Positions 13,762 through 22,194 of a stretch of DNA of 64,000 nucleotides are shown in pieces. Below the pieces are notes generated by a model that was given only the letters and a program-made list of their open reading frames with translations, had not been told where the DNA came from and did not search any database. The number at the start of each line of letters is the position of its first letter. Position 1 is the first letter of the stretch. Location of the stretch: IMG/VR virus record IMGVR_UViG_3300023174_000110, positions 1 to 64,000 of that record; one strand, 5' to 3'. The position numbers and the translations under genes were made by a program. The stretch comes from a virus.

Positions 13762-14310
13762 CTATTCCTCTAAAAATTTTTCAATACCTTTTGATTTTTT
13801 TGCCACTTCTTTTTTGGCTTTTTTTGTTTTTTCGTATGTGCCTATAAATTCGGCTATGTTGTCATACAATTCAAATTGTTTGGTGGTACCATCTTCAAAT
13901 TCCATTAATTCCATTTCATCTAAGATGCCCATCTGTTCTGTGGCTTTATATTTGACATATGTTTGTTTTTTCTCTTTACCAATTCTTCGCAAAAAGGCAA
14001 AGTAAATGACTTGTGTAAAATAAGCAAATGGATTTTTTGATTTGGCTGGATCAAAATTATCAAAGTATTGTAAACAGTTTTCAATACCATCAGACATCAT
14101 TTCATCACGATATGTATAGTTAATGAAGTTTGGTTTATGTGATAAACCCTCTGCTATCTTCATAAAGCACTCACCAATATAGTTTGGTATGGCTGGTTTT
14201 GGTTTCTTTTCTTTTTTGGCTTTGTTGCAAGCCTCTTTGTAATCAACGAGTGCTTTTAAAAAATCAGCATTGTTTATATAATGTTTTTGTTTAGTCGCCA
14301 TGTTTACCAT
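13762..14310 (-). CDS. 55: Late sigma factor gp55
   Basis: A 182-aa T4 gp55-type sigma (T4: 185 aa). The core from PNYIGECFMKIAEGLSHKPN through DEMMSDGIENCLQYFDNFDP, NPFAYFTQVIYFAFLRRI corresponds to the sigma region 2 that contacts core polymerase and the -10 element. In T4, gp55 with gp33 and the gp45 clamp reads TATAAATA promoters, and such boxes precede the late genes here. The C-terminus is Lys-rich. Two starts are possible (14310 or the ATG 3 codons on); neither has a clear ribosome-binding site. Confidence 0.93.
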   Translation of the reverse strand: MVNMATKQKHYINNADFLKALVDYKEACNKAKKEKKPKPAIPNYIGECFMKIAEGLSHKPNFINYTYRDEMMSDGIENCLQYFDNFDPAKSKNPFAYFTQVIYFAFLRRIGKEKKQTYVKYKATEQMGILDEMELMEFEDGTTKQFELYDNIAEFIGTYEKTKKAKKEVAKKSKGIEKFLEE

Positions 14311-14319
14311 TTAATGTTG

Positions 14320-14348
14320 TTGACAATCGCTTGACAAGTGTGTATAGT
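14320..14348 (+). promoter_or_regulatory. Plus-strand sigma70-type promoter in the gp55 leader
   Basis: TTGACA (14320-14325), 17 nt, TATAGT (14343-14348) on the plus strand, opposite to all genes. A second TTGACA lies at 14331-14336. No plus-strand gene follows; transcription would run antisense to the 126-aa gene and uvsW. Confidence 0.5.
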
Positions 14349-14372
14349 CGAGTATGTCCTTGGTTGAAAGTA

Positions 14373-14753
14373 TTAATGTAATATATTTCCATTATGATTT
14401 AAATCTTCAAATTGTTGTAAAGCATCATTTATTTCTTCATCAGACATATCTTGTACCATTTTTTTAGCTTTCAATAAGTCTTGTATTTTCTTTATTGTGT
14501 TGACGTAATATTCACAGAAATCATCTGCGGGTTCAATTAAACAAAGTATGTCTTGTTTTTCCAAAATGATTTCATTTTTTTTAATTAATTGTATTGGCAA
14601 CCAATGCCTCATCACGAGGCCAAGTTCTTTACCTTGAAATTCTAATCCAACAGTCATAGGCTCAGTAACATCATATGCACTTATACCGTTGGCTGTTAAT
14701 TGTCCAACAATATCTTCACCATTCTTTAATCTGACTATTTTTATATTATCCAT
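14373..14753 (-). CDS. Conserved phage protein, possibly Sm-like beta fold
   Basis: A 126-aa protein beginning MDNIKIVRLKNGEDIVGQL, a short-strand pattern like an LSm/Sm-type barrel, followed by MTVGLEFQGKELGLVMRHWLPI, further strands and an acidic helical tail (MSDEEINDALQQFEDL). A protein of this type lies between UvsW and gp55 in cyanophage-like genomes. It overlaps uvsW by 8 nt. Sm-like is a fold guess from the strand pattern only; RNA binding is untested. Confidence 0.65.
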   Translation of the reverse strand: MDNIKIVRLKNGEDIVGQLTANGISAYDVTEPMTVGLEFQGKELGLVMRHWLPIQLIKKNEIILEKQDILCLIEPADDFCEYYVNTIKKIQDLLKAKKMVQDMSDEEINDALQQFEDLNHNGNILH

Positions 14754-16236
14754 TTTTTAGTCCTATTTTGTATATTTTGAATGGGAACTTCTCCTCATTA
14801 TATATCTTAGTTCTTTCCACGAAATGTTTTAATGTATAATTCATATGTTTTTTATATCGTAAGTCATCTGATATGTCATATAATGTGGCTATTTCTTTTC
14901 CATCATTTTGCCTAAGACCCCTGCCAATACTTTGTAATGTTCTAATAGACGATTTAGTTGGCATTGCAAATATAATATTATGCAAATTTCTAATATTGAT
15001 ACCAGTACTAAAAGTGCCAAAGGAAGCGACCACGATAGCATCTTGTTCTATTTCCATAATTTTTCTAATATCTTCACGGTCAGTTGTGTCTGTACCACCA
15101 TGAACAAAAAATACTTTTCTATTACCAATCTTCTCCGTTTCTCTTATCATATCATACAATATTTTACCATGTTTGTCAACCATTTGATACAATACAAGTG
15201 TATTTTTACCTAAGCTAACTGCAAGATTTTTAATAAACTTATTTCTAATTTCATGTGATATCAGATATTGAATTTCTTCGGGGTAAGTATAATCTTTTGC
15301 CTTTAAACATTCCTCATCACTATGTTTTAACACTAAACATTTTATTTCAAAATTTGAAAGTTGCTGTTTGTCAATTAATTCTTTTGTGCTAATAACTTTT
15401 TTAACTGTGCCAAACAAACCTTCTAATACCAGTTTATGTGTTTTGGTACCATCTAAAGTACCAGTAAGACCAATACGATATTTGGCATTGACACATGAGG
15501 TTAATATGGTTGTTAATGATTGTGCTTTAAAAAGGTGAGCTTCATCACCAATAACATAATCAAACTGATGAAAATATTCTTTTGGCATTTTATATAACGA
15601 TTGCCATGTTGAAATAGTAAGTGGTTTATCCGTTTCTTTTTCTTTACCTTGGTAGATACGATGAACATCTGTCATTTCACTATCATTGTAATCACCAAAA
15701 TCGGAATACAACTGTTCGACTAACGATGTGGTAGGAACAATTATGAGACCTTTGAGTTTTTGATATTGATGTAATTGTCGAAAGATTAGATAGATGATAA
15801 GAGATTTACCAGAAGCAGTTGGTGAAACCAACAACGCTCGGCGTTTTTGCATGGCGTGAATATAAGCATTTAGCTGATGTTCTCGTACTTCAATTGATTC
15901 ACCACGAGAATGAATGTTTAAAGAATCAATAAACTTTTTGGCATGATACGCCGAATATTCATCTTCAATATCAGGCCTTGGATCACCATAATCAAATTTA
16001 TATTCTCTTTCATTACAAAATTCTTCAATGTATGGCAAAAGACCAAGATAAACTTGGCTTGTTTGTAAATTATATAAACGAATTTTTCCATCCCAAACTC
16101 GATTACGATATGCAGGAACAAATTGATAACCAGGAACAAAGAATGTAAAAAACTCTGACAACTCTTTTGAAATATGTTTCTCACAAGTTATCTTGGCATA
16201 CACCTCATCTTTTTTGGATATAACTATATCACTCAT
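14746..16236 (-). CDS. uvsW: UvsW-type DNA/RNA helicase
   Basis: A 496-aa SF2 helicase (T4 UvsW: 503 aa). The N-terminal domain precedes VSPTASGKS (motif I, about residue 136-144), VIGDEAHLF (motif II), GLTGTLDG (motif III) and the C-terminal SIGRGLRQ (motif VI). UvsW unwinds branched DNA and R-loops, switching T4 from origin-dependent to recombination-dependent replication. It overlaps the upstream 212-aa gene by 4 nt. Confidence 0.95.
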   Translation of the reverse strand: MSDIVISKKDEVYAKITCEKHISKELSEFFTFFVPGYQFVPAYRNRVWDGKIRLYNLQTSQVYLGLLPYIEEFCNEREYKFDYGDPRPDIEDEYSAYHAKKFIDSLNIHSRGESIEVREHQLNAYIHAMQKRRALLVSPTASGKSLIIYLIFRQLHQYQKLKGLIIVPTTSLVEQLYSDFGDYNDSEMTDVHRIYQGKEKETDKPLTISTWQSLYKMPKEYFHQFDYVIGDEAHLFKAQSLTTILTSCVNAKYRIGLTGTLDGTKTHKLVLEGLFGTVKKVISTKELIDKQQLSNFEIKCLVLKHSDEECLKAKDYTYPEEIQYLISHEIRNKFIKNLAVSLGKNTLVLYQMVDKHGKILYDMIRETEKIGNRKVFFVHGGTDTTDREDIRKIMEIEQDAIVVASFGTFSTGINIRNLHNIIFAMPTKSSIRTLQSIGRGLRQNDGKEIATLYDISDDLRYKKHMNYTLKHFVERTKIYNEEKFPFKIYKIGLKNG

Positions 16237-16871
16237 TCTTTTTCATCAAACTTATAGAACCATGAATCGGGTGTACCAACACTCCACTTAGATACATTTT
16301 CTACCGAATAAATTTCTGTGGGTATTTTGAAATCAGGAGTTTTAACTACAGGAGGTACCAGTGACACATCATACCATAGGCAACGATTGTTTGGTTGACA
16401 GGCAAAATGGCCATTATCTAATTGAATAAAGTTATACGATTTGTGTTCTTGTACGCCTTCTGAGAAACTGGTGTCAATACGATTAAAATCTGGTGCCGCA
16501 AAATCAATCGTAAAAAGGTATTTTCCAAAATGAAACACTCGGTCTTTGCCAAAGTATTTTACTTTAAGTCCTCGTAGATTTGATTTCTCAATTACCGCCA
16601 TGTCATATGACAAACAATCCCATATCTGTAGATTATCCAACGGCAAATACTCATCAACAGGTTTCCACACGTATGCAGATATTGGTAACTTATCAAACAA
16701 AGCACCATAATCGGTTAACATACATTCAATACGGAATGCCTGACCTTTGATTGCCTTGGCAGTAATCCATACACAAGGTTCTAATTCACCATGACCTTTT
16801 TCATGGTTATAAAGGAACTCTTTACGAACAAAACACTTAACTGGTGGTATATTTGCAACTAAAAAAGACAT
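16233..16871 (-). CDS. Conserved T4-like phage protein between UvsY and UvsW
   Basis: 212 aa from the ATG at 16871, which overlaps the UvsY stop by 1 nt (TAATG). The frame is open 17 codons further but that part lies inside uvsY. MSFLVANIPPVKCFVRKEFL, HGELEPCVW, GALFDKLPISAYVW and HKSYNFIQLDNGHFACQPNNR are strongly reminiscent of the protein in this position in marine T4-like phages. It looks beta-rich. Function unknown; the neighbours suggest recombination. Confidence 0.8.
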   Translation of the reverse strand: MSFLVANIPPVKCFVRKEFLYNHEKGHGELEPCVWITAKAIKGQAFRIECMLTDYGALFDKLPISAYVWKPVDEYLPLDNLQIWDCLSYDMAVIEKSNLRGLKVKYFGKDRVFHFGKYLFTIDFAAPDFNRIDTSFSEGVQEHKSYNFIQLDNGHFACQPNNRCLWYDVSLVPPVVKTPDFKIPTEIYSVENVSKWSVGTPDSWFYKFDEKE

Positions 16872-17305
16872 TACTGACCACCTATGAATTTTTCCCAAGA
16901 GATAAAATCTCTCAGTTGCCAAGTTCTTTGTTTTAATTCATTCATAATGGATTCAATGACCGACACACATTCTTCGTGGTATACTTTTTTTTCTAACATC
17001 TTAATTAAATCTAAGTCACCTTCTAAGTAGGCATTGATATCGGATTTTAAAACAAATGAAAATGGTTCCCATCCATTTGCATCCAATTCTTCTTGGCTCA
17101 TACGACCAGAATAGTATTCAATTTTTACTTTACGCATACGTAGGTAATCAAAGTGTGCTTTTTTAGAGGCAATTTTGTGTTTGGTAAGTATGGAGAGATA
17201 TTGGTTGTGTAATTTAGGTATCTTTAACAGTTCTTTACCAGGTTCGGTCTGGTCAATTTCTGTATCTTTTTCCCACAACTTTAATATTTGTTCTAAATTT
17301 TCCAT
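16871..17305 (-). CDS. uvsY: Recombination mediator UvsY
   Basis: A 144-aa helical protein (T4 UvsY: 137 aa). The motif HFDYLRMRKVKIEYYSGRMS and the C-terminal helix RTWQLRDFISWEKFIGG are typical. UvsY loads the UvsX recombinase on gp32-coated single-stranded DNA. It has its own strong extended -10 promoter just upstream and heads the uvsY-uvsW-gp55 block, in the order seen in cyanophages. Confidence 0.92.
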   Translation of the reverse strand: MENLEQILKLWEKDTEIDQTEPGKELLKIPKLHNQYLSILTKHKIASKKAHFDYLRMRKVKIEYYSGRMSQEELDANGWEPFSFVLKSDINAYLEGDLDLIKMLEKKVYHEECVSVIESIMNELKQRTWQLRDFISWEKFIGGQ

Positions 17306-17336
17306 AATATATTCAATAATATAACGACAATTCTAC

Positions 17337-17365
17337 ATCATAACACAAATTATGTTAAATGTCAA
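17337..17365 (-). promoter_or_regulatory. Extended -10 promoter of uvsY
   Basis: TTGACA (17360-17365), 17 nt, TATGAT (17337-17342), preceded by TGT. It lies in the 68-nt gap between gp3 and uvsY and separates late structural from early/middle genes. Confidence 0.8.
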
Positions 17366-17373
17366 TACTTTAG

Positions 17374-17910
17374 TTAAACTTTTTCAAAGTTAAAATAATC
17401 AAATATAAAAACGGCATCACCAGTCATAATGTCATCTGCCGATTGTTTGGTATCAAATAGTATATCTGATAGTGTGATGGGGAACATGTTGAAAAAATGA
17501 ATTCGAATAATTGGATTATTCAAGTTAGACAATACTGTTAATGTGGCATCTGAATATTGTTGTTTGTCAACAGATTTATTATATTGATTTTGTAGTGCTG
17601 TTAACCTATTCCGTTCCTGAAAACTCTCTGGAGATGCGATGGAACGGAACCAAGAGTGTAATTGTTGCCAACCTGATAACGTTTCGTCCAATAAAAAATT
17701 AACACTAAAAGGGTTATACGTGATTTTATTACCAGGCGCAAATATATCCAACATAGGAGTGCTGATTGGAGCTTGTCCTAAATTGATTCCTGGAAGATTT
17801 ACTGACTGACAAAAGTATTGAGTTGTTGTGCCTATACGATCAAAAGTCAACAGAAACTTTGTTGGTTGTAGTAAATTGGTATTTTCGGGAGTTCTGGTTA
17901 ATACTGACAT
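17374..17910 (-). CDS. 3: Tail tube terminator / tail completion protein gp3
   Basis: A 178-aa protein (T4 gp3: 176 aa) directly after the capsid gene, the gp3 position in cyanophage-type genomes. The KFLLTFDRIGTTTQYF start and the GWQQLHSWFRSIA block resemble the tail-tube fold, as expected for a tube-capping protein. gp3 ends the tail tube and sheath before joining to the head. A CTAAATA box (17944-17950) lies about 33 nt upstream. The gp3 identity rests on size, fold pattern and synteny. Confidence 0.75.
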   Translation of the reverse strand: MSVLTRTPENTNLLQPTKFLLTFDRIGTTTQYFCQSVNLPGINLGQAPISTPMLDIFAPGNKITYNPFSVNFLLDETLSGWQQLHSWFRSIASPESFQERNRLTALQNQYNKSVDKQQYSDATLTVLSNLNNPIIRIHFFNMFPITLSDILFDTKQSADDIMTGDAVFIFDYFNFEKV

Positions 17911-17943
17911 TGTTGGAACACTTTTTTTATCTTATCATACACC

Positions 17944-17951
17944 TATTTAGG
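17944..17951 (-). promoter_or_regulatory. Late-type promoter box (CCTAAATA) before gp3
   Basis: CTAAATA variant of the late box between the gp23 terminator and the gp3 start, about 33 nt upstream. Confidence 0.5.
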
Positions 17952-17954
17952 TCA

Positions 17955-17987
17955 TAAAAAAAGAGACCTCCGTGTGGGAGGTCTCTC
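17955..17987 (-). terminator. Rho-independent terminator after gp23
   Basis: AGAGACCTCC-CACAC-GGAGGTCTCT followed by a run of seven T on the minus strand: a 10-bp perfect stem, 5-nt loop and T-tract, 30 nt after the major capsid gene stop. Confidence 0.95.
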
Positions 17988-18016
17988 TAAAGGTCACTCT
18001 TGTTGGTGACTTTATA

Positions 18017-19366
18017 TTACATCAAGTTTGCAACTTTGAATATACGATAGTATACGTTAGTTCTTGGTGTAATCTGGTTTGTACCAGCACCGCTTGCCAA
18101 AGCACCTTTAGCAAATGGGTTGGCTACCATGCCGTAACGAGTTTTGAATCCAATCTTTGGTTGGAATGTAAACTGGTCAACAGCACGAACCATTTGGAGA
18201 GGAACGTATGGGCAATAGAACAAGCCAGCATCGTATGGGCTAGAACCCTTATAACCGATAGTAACTAGTTCTTGGTTGCTTGTGTAACCACCAAAGTATG
18301 GGTCAATGTAAACCTTGATACGACCATGGAGTAAACCAGCGAATGTATTGCCAGTATCATCTACTTGCAAATCAGCTTGGAGAGCAGGAGTATATTGCAG
18401 TACACCAGCCATTGCCATAGCAGAAGCAACGTCAGAAGAAACGATCAACACATTACCTTTACCACGGCGAGTTTGCTTAGCAATAACGTTTGCATCACGC
18501 TCGATTTGGAAAATCAAACCTTTGAAACGCTCAACAGACCAACGACCATTGGAGTCTGTGTCTAAGTCAAATGTACCAGCAGTTGTTGTGCCATATTGTG
18601 CACCTGTTACAGCGGACAAATAAATGGTACGAATAACTTCACGGTTAATTTCAGAAAGAATCTCTGTGGACAGAATGTTAGATAATTCTGTTTCAGCATC
18701 AAGACCATGAATTGCTTTCAAGTCTTGTGCAAGTTCTAATGAATATTCAGCTTTCAAAGCACGGCTTTGAGCAGTTACAGTAACTTTCTCAATGCTAAAT
18801 GCCATTTGGCCAAATACGCTGTCAGAGTCAGCGCCAAGATTTTCAGCTGTTGCTGTAGGCATGCCAATACCAGTTGTGAAGGCATTAGCTGTAAAGCTTG
18901 CTACAGGATTTGTGCTAATATCATTATCTGGAGTTGTTGTGCCACGGAAACCGTATGGGTTGGCAACAGAAGAAGCACCAGAGAATACTGTGTTGGCTTC
19001 ATTGAAGAATGCCTCAGAACCAGTTTGATTAGCGTAACGAGCACGCATTGCAAAAATCAAACCGGTAGGACCTGTCATTGGTTGAACACCAGCAACGTCA
19101 TAAGCGATAAGATTTGGCAAAGAACGGCGAACTAAGCTGATCAAAATAGGATCAAAATTGCTGATACCAGAACCGGTAACGTTGGTAGGACCACCTGTAC
19201 CGTATGCTGTTTCATTCAATGTTTGAGCATCTTGAGCCATAGCTTGTTGTTGATTTTCCAAAACAAGAGCTGTAACAGCACGCTTGTATGGGTCTTTAAT
19301 GGCTTCAAGTTCTGGATGTTCCAAAACAGGAGTCCACTTTTTTTGTAGTTCTTCAGTCATATACAT
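18017..19366 (-). CDS. 23: Major capsid protein gp23 (precursor)
   Basis: A 449-aa T4-type gp23 (T4: 521 aa). Blocks such as DPILISLVRRSLPNLIAYD, GVQPMTGPTGLIFAMRARY and FTFQPKIGFKTRYGMVANPF are characteristic. The N-terminal delta peptide should be removed by the gp21 protease at an (I/L)xE site; LNE/T at residues 50-53 is a good match. AAGGA lies about 10 nt before the first ATG. A second ATG two codons on is possible. A strong terminator follows. Confidence 0.97.
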   Translation of the reverse strand: MYMTEELQKKWTPVLEHPELEAIKDPYKRAVTALVLENQQQAMAQDAQTLNETAYGTGGPTNVTGSGISNFDPILISLVRRSLPNLIAYDVAGVQPMTGPTGLIFAMRARYANQTGSEAFFNEANTVFSGASSVANPYGFRGTTTPDNDISTNPVASFTANAFTTGIGMPTATAENLGADSDSVFGQMAFSIEKVTVTAQSRALKAEYSLELAQDLKAIHGLDAETELSNILSTEILSEINREVIRTIYLSAVTGAQYGTTTAGTFDLDTDSNGRWSVERFKGLIFQIERDANVIAKQTRRGKGNVLIVSSDVASAMAMAGVLQYTPALQADLQVDDTGNTFAGLLHGRIKVYIDPYFGGYTSNQELVTIGYKGSSPYDAGLFYCPYVPLQMVRAVDQFTFQPKIGFKTRYGMVANPFAKGALASGAGTNQITPRTNVYYRIFKVANLM

Positions 19367-19396
19367 TTTTTGTTTTCCTTTTTTGTATATTAGTTA

Positions 19397-20587
19397 TTAT
19401 TTGTTTACAGTTTGTGAAATTGCTTTCGAGTAAACTTCCATTAAAGGATCGGAAGATTTTACAACCTTCTTTTCTTCTTCAATTTGGACTTCATCATCCA
19501 AAGCAGAACTATCAGCAGAAACTACTGGATTTTTGAAATATGATTCTTTCAATGTTTCCATTTTTTCTGTAAATTCTTCCTCAGTAGTAAACTCAACACT
19601 CTCTGCGAGTGATTTCATTTTTTCTACTTGGGTCTGCGTTAGGCCTTCACACGCTGCGTAAATAGCCTCAAACTTTTTGTGCTCATTGAGTTCTTTTTTC
19701 AACTCAATAGCAGATTTAATTTGTTCGTTATAAGCTTCTTCAAGCTCTTCTACCTTGGCAGTAAGCTCTTCTACAACATCTACCTTTTCGGCAGGAATAT
19801 CAATATAGTGCTCTTCAAACAAACCTTTTAATCCTGTAATAAAATCTTCAACGATTTCAGCACGGAGGCCTTTTTCGATGGCGATTTCGTTGTCTTTAAC
19901 CCATTCTTCAACCATGTAGTTGAGATAGTCATCAACTTTAGTTGCCATTTCTTCTTTAATTTCTTCAATGGCAGCTTCGAATTGCTCAGTTAAAGCTTCT
20001 TCGGCTTCAGCAATAACTTCTTCAGCACGTGCAATAACTGCGGCTTCAAAAATTGTAGTTGCTTTGGCAACAAATTCTTCAGAAAGGTTTTCTCCAGATA
20101 TTAAAGCATCAATATCTTCTTTCATTTTTTCTTTCTTAAGCATTTTTTTAATCATGGCTTTATCTTCTTTCTCATCTTCGTGGCCTTCTTCTTTTTCGGC
20201 CTCAACAATAACTTCTTCATCAGAATCAGTTTCTTCGTATTGTTGAACGCCAACAGAATTTTTATTTAAAGGCATTTGATTTTTACCCGTTTTACCTTCT
20301 GGATGTTCTACAGAACCCTGTTCAGCAGGCTGACCTTTGAGTTTTTTCATTGGCTCAGAACCTATAGGAGGAGTTGCACCAGGAGCGCTTGCTGTTGGAG
20401 CGCCTTTGGTTGCATCTGGACCACCATCGGTTGTTTTGGTAACTTCCGTGCCAATGTCACCAGCTTCTTTGGTACCATAGGCTACTTCACCACCTAATTT
20501 CTGTGGTTTGTCTTGACCGGATTTTTTACCGTTTACTGTCGCATTAAGAATTTCTTTAGCGGCTTCGGACAGATTAAATTTTCCCAT
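19397..20587 (-). CDS. 22: Prohead core scaffold gp22
   Basis: A 396-aa, strongly acidic, coiled-coil-rich protein between protease and major capsid genes. It begins MGKFNLSEAAKEIL, has a Gly/Pro/Thr-rich low-complexity stretch (about 20-110), then long Glu-rich helices (AEEVIAEAEEALTEQFEAA) and ends in VYSKAISQTVNK. The scaffold core templates head assembly and is degraded by gp21. T4 gp22 is 269 aa, so this one is extended at the N-terminus. AAGGAG precedes the start. Confidence 0.9.
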   Translation of the reverse strand: MGKFNLSEAAKEILNATVNGKKSGQDKPQKLGGEVAYGTKEAGDIGTEVTKTTDGGPDATKGAPTASAPGATPPIGSEPMKKLKGQPAEQGSVEHPEGKTGKNQMPLNKNSVGVQQYEETDSDEEVIVEAEKEEGHEDEKEDKAMIKKMLKKEKMKEDIDALISGENLSEEFVAKATTIFEAAVIARAEEVIAEAEEALTEQFEAAIEEIKEEMATKVDDYLNYMVEEWVKDNEIAIEKGLRAEIVEDFITGLKGLFEEHYIDIPAEKVDVVEELTAKVEELEEAYNEQIKSAIELKKELNEHKKFEAIYAACEGLTQTQVEKMKSLAESVEFTTEEEFTEKMETLKESYFKNPVVSADSSALDDEVQIEEEKKVVKSSDPLMEVYSKAISQTVNK

Positions 20588-20615
20588 TTTGAAAATCTCC
20601 TTGATTTATATTGGA

Positions 20616-20623
20616 TATTTATA
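20616..20623 (-). promoter_or_regulatory. Late promoter TATAAATA before gp22
   Basis: An exact T4 late consensus box 28 nt upstream of the gp22 ATG, in the gp21-gp22 gap. It would drive gp22 and gp23 at high level. Confidence 0.85.
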
Positions 20624-20624
20624 A

Positions 20625-21269
20625 TTAAAGTTTTTTGACGAGTGATTCCCAAATGCGTAGACTCACTTCTTCAATTTCTCTTTGTGAAGCTTTTTTAATT
20701 GCTTGTCTAGCTTCAGAGAATTGCTGTTCTGTCCATACACCGTTGACCAACACCCATTCTTTGCCTTCCATAATACCGTGAACGAAAGCATTTGGAGCAG
20801 AGGGGTCTGCTACAATATCCGCCGCTGTGGCCAGATGAAAATCATCTTGAACTATGTTAACACCATTAACATTTTTAAGAGAACCCATACCACGGGAAGA
20901 TACTCCAATTTGAGCTCCTCCTTCGATTAAGCTCTTAACAATATTGCCCATAGGTGTGTCAAGAATCTTTGCTTTGCCTATCCAATCATTACCTTCTTGG
21001 CGGAGACCCACAACCATGTGTGAAACTCTGTCGAGATTGATAGATGGAGTGTCTGGATGACCCAGCTCACCAAAGGCACGATTTTTATTAATGTATTGTT
21101 CAGTATATCTTTGCACTTCTTTGACCATAGTTTCTTTTAAATACTTGCGACCATTGCGGTTTACCACTTCTGCTTGAAGAAATGGGCCCTCAATATAAAG
21201 TGCCTTCTTGCCGTCTTTTTCTTCAGCAAGATAATTTAATGTTTCGGTGACTTCTGTTATTAACTTCAT
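20625..21269 (-). CDS. 21: Prohead core protease gp21
   Basis: A 214-aa T4-type prohead protease (T4: 212 aa). EGPFLQAEVVNRNGRKY at the N-terminus, GELGHPD with catalytic H71, and GVSSRGMG with catalytic Ser124/125. The gene order gp67-...-gp21-gp22-gp23 fits. It cleaves scaffold and capsid precursors during head maturation. Its start overlaps the 131-aa basic protein gene by 4 nt. Confidence 0.95.
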   Translation of the reverse strand: MKLITEVTETLNYLAEEKDGKKALYIEGPFLQAEVVNRNGRKYLKETMVKEVQRYTEQYINKNRAFGELGHPDTPSINLDRVSHMVVGLRQEGNDWIGKAKILDTPMGNIVKSLIEGGAQIGVSSRGMGSLKNVNGVNIVQDDFHLATAADIVADPSAPNAFVHGIMEGKEWVLVNGVWTEQQFSEARQAIKKASQREIEEVSLRIWESLVKKL

Positions 21270-21661
21270 CGTAGTCCCATTGCCTTTCTTTTTCTTAAAG
21301 ACATTTGCCGTTTTCTCAACGATTGTCTTAACTTACTTCTTCGTTTAAACTTAGAACGCCTGGCTGCCATTTTTCTTCGTCTGCGTTCTTGTGGTGACAT
21401 TCTTACTAAACGACCACCACGAATCGTATAACCAGGTACTGCCGCTTTTTTAACCCTTCGTTGAATTTTTCCTCCACGGAATCGTACACGAATAAGTTTA
21501 GTTCTACCTATTTTTTGTATATTACCTTCGTTCAATTCTGCTGACAAACGCATTTTAATCTGATTAAATTTTTCATTAACCAGATTTATAATGTGTTTAT
21601 CTAATATTTTTTCTGCTTCTACCAGATTATTAGATAATAATTTGGCAATAAATTCTTTCAT
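21266..21661 (-). CDS. Highly basic prohead-region protein (gp68 position)
   Basis: 131 aa. The N-terminal helix MKEFIAKLLSNNLVEAEK is followed by a core with RVRFRGGKIQRRVKK, and the last third is dominated by Arg and Lys (RRRRKMAARRSKFKRRSK and beyond). It lies between the 176-aa structural protein and gp21, near where T4 encodes core protein gp68, but I cannot show homology. The charge suggests binding of DNA or of the acidic gp22 core. Its start overlaps the upstream stop by 1 nt. Confidence 0.7.
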   Translation of the reverse strand: MKEFIAKLLSNNLVEAEKILDKHIINLVNEKFNQIKMRLSAELNEGNIQKIGRTKLIRVRFRGGKIQRRVKKAAVPGYTIRGGRLVRMSPQERRRRKMAARRSKFKRRSKLRQSLRKRQMSLRKRKAMGLR

Positions 21662-22191
21662 TATGGCGTTAAATCATATGGTGTATAATTAAACGCAGCC
21701 GGATCATTAAACTGTCCACGCTGATAATGGGCATTGTCTTTACGCAACTCTAATATGATAGTATAACTGGCATTGGCCAATTGACCTCTGGATCGAATAG
21801 CAATATCTCCATTATTATTACCTGTTACTGTTGGATTTTTAATTGTAATCCAATTTCCATTACCATCATATTCACCATTACCCTGTAGGAAAACGATTGG
21901 AATACCATCTCCTGCATCAGAACTTGCTGTATTTCTCCAATATAATTGAACATCACCAACGGATGTATCCACATCATACCACAAACGATGCACAGTCAAA
22001 CCATAATATGATTTTGCAGTACCACCAACATTTAATAAAGTATCTGTGGTATTTAATGCACCATATAAGGTGTTTGCTTGAATTCGAGCCACGTTATTTT
22101 CTTGGCCACTACCATCAAATTCGCCAGTTATTTTAATAACAGCGTGTTGAGTATCGTCTTTTAAAACTTGGTATGAAAATCGATTTGCCAT
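21661..22191 (-). CDS. Probable virion structural protein in head gene block
   Basis: A 176-aa beta-rich protein: MANRFSYQVLKDDTQHAVIK, then GEFDGSGQENNVARI, a WYDV strand, GNGEYDGNGNW and a final LELRKDN/RGQFNDPAAF. It sits among the prohead genes and looks like a head accessory or decoration protein. Similar proteins occur at this place in aquatic T4-like phages; precise role unknown. It follows the 73-aa ORF by 3 nt. Confidence 0.65.
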   Translation of the reverse strand: MANRFSYQVLKDDTQHAVIKITGEFDGSGQENNVARIQANTLYGALNTTDTLLNVGGTAKSYYGLTVHRLWYDVDTSVGDVQLYWRNTASSDAGDGIPIVFLQGNGEYDGNGNWITIKNPTVTGNNNGDIAIRSRGQLANASYTIILELRKDNAHYQRGQFNDPAAFNYTPYDLTP

Positions 22192-22194
22192 TTT

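Noticed and set aside
14311-14372. A minus-strand promoter for the 126-aa gene
   Set aside because: TGTCAA hexamers here are the reverse of plus-strand TTGACA; no -35/-10 pair reads on the minus strand.
16872-16922. N-terminal extension of the 212-aa gene into uvsY
   Set aside because: The TAATG overlap with uvsY gives a conserved start; the extension is an out-of-frame reading of uvsY.
18767-19135. Plus-strand frames of 100-130 residues opposite gp23
   Set aside because: Antisense shadows with high Cys/Trp content, typical of reverse frames over a conserved capsid gene.
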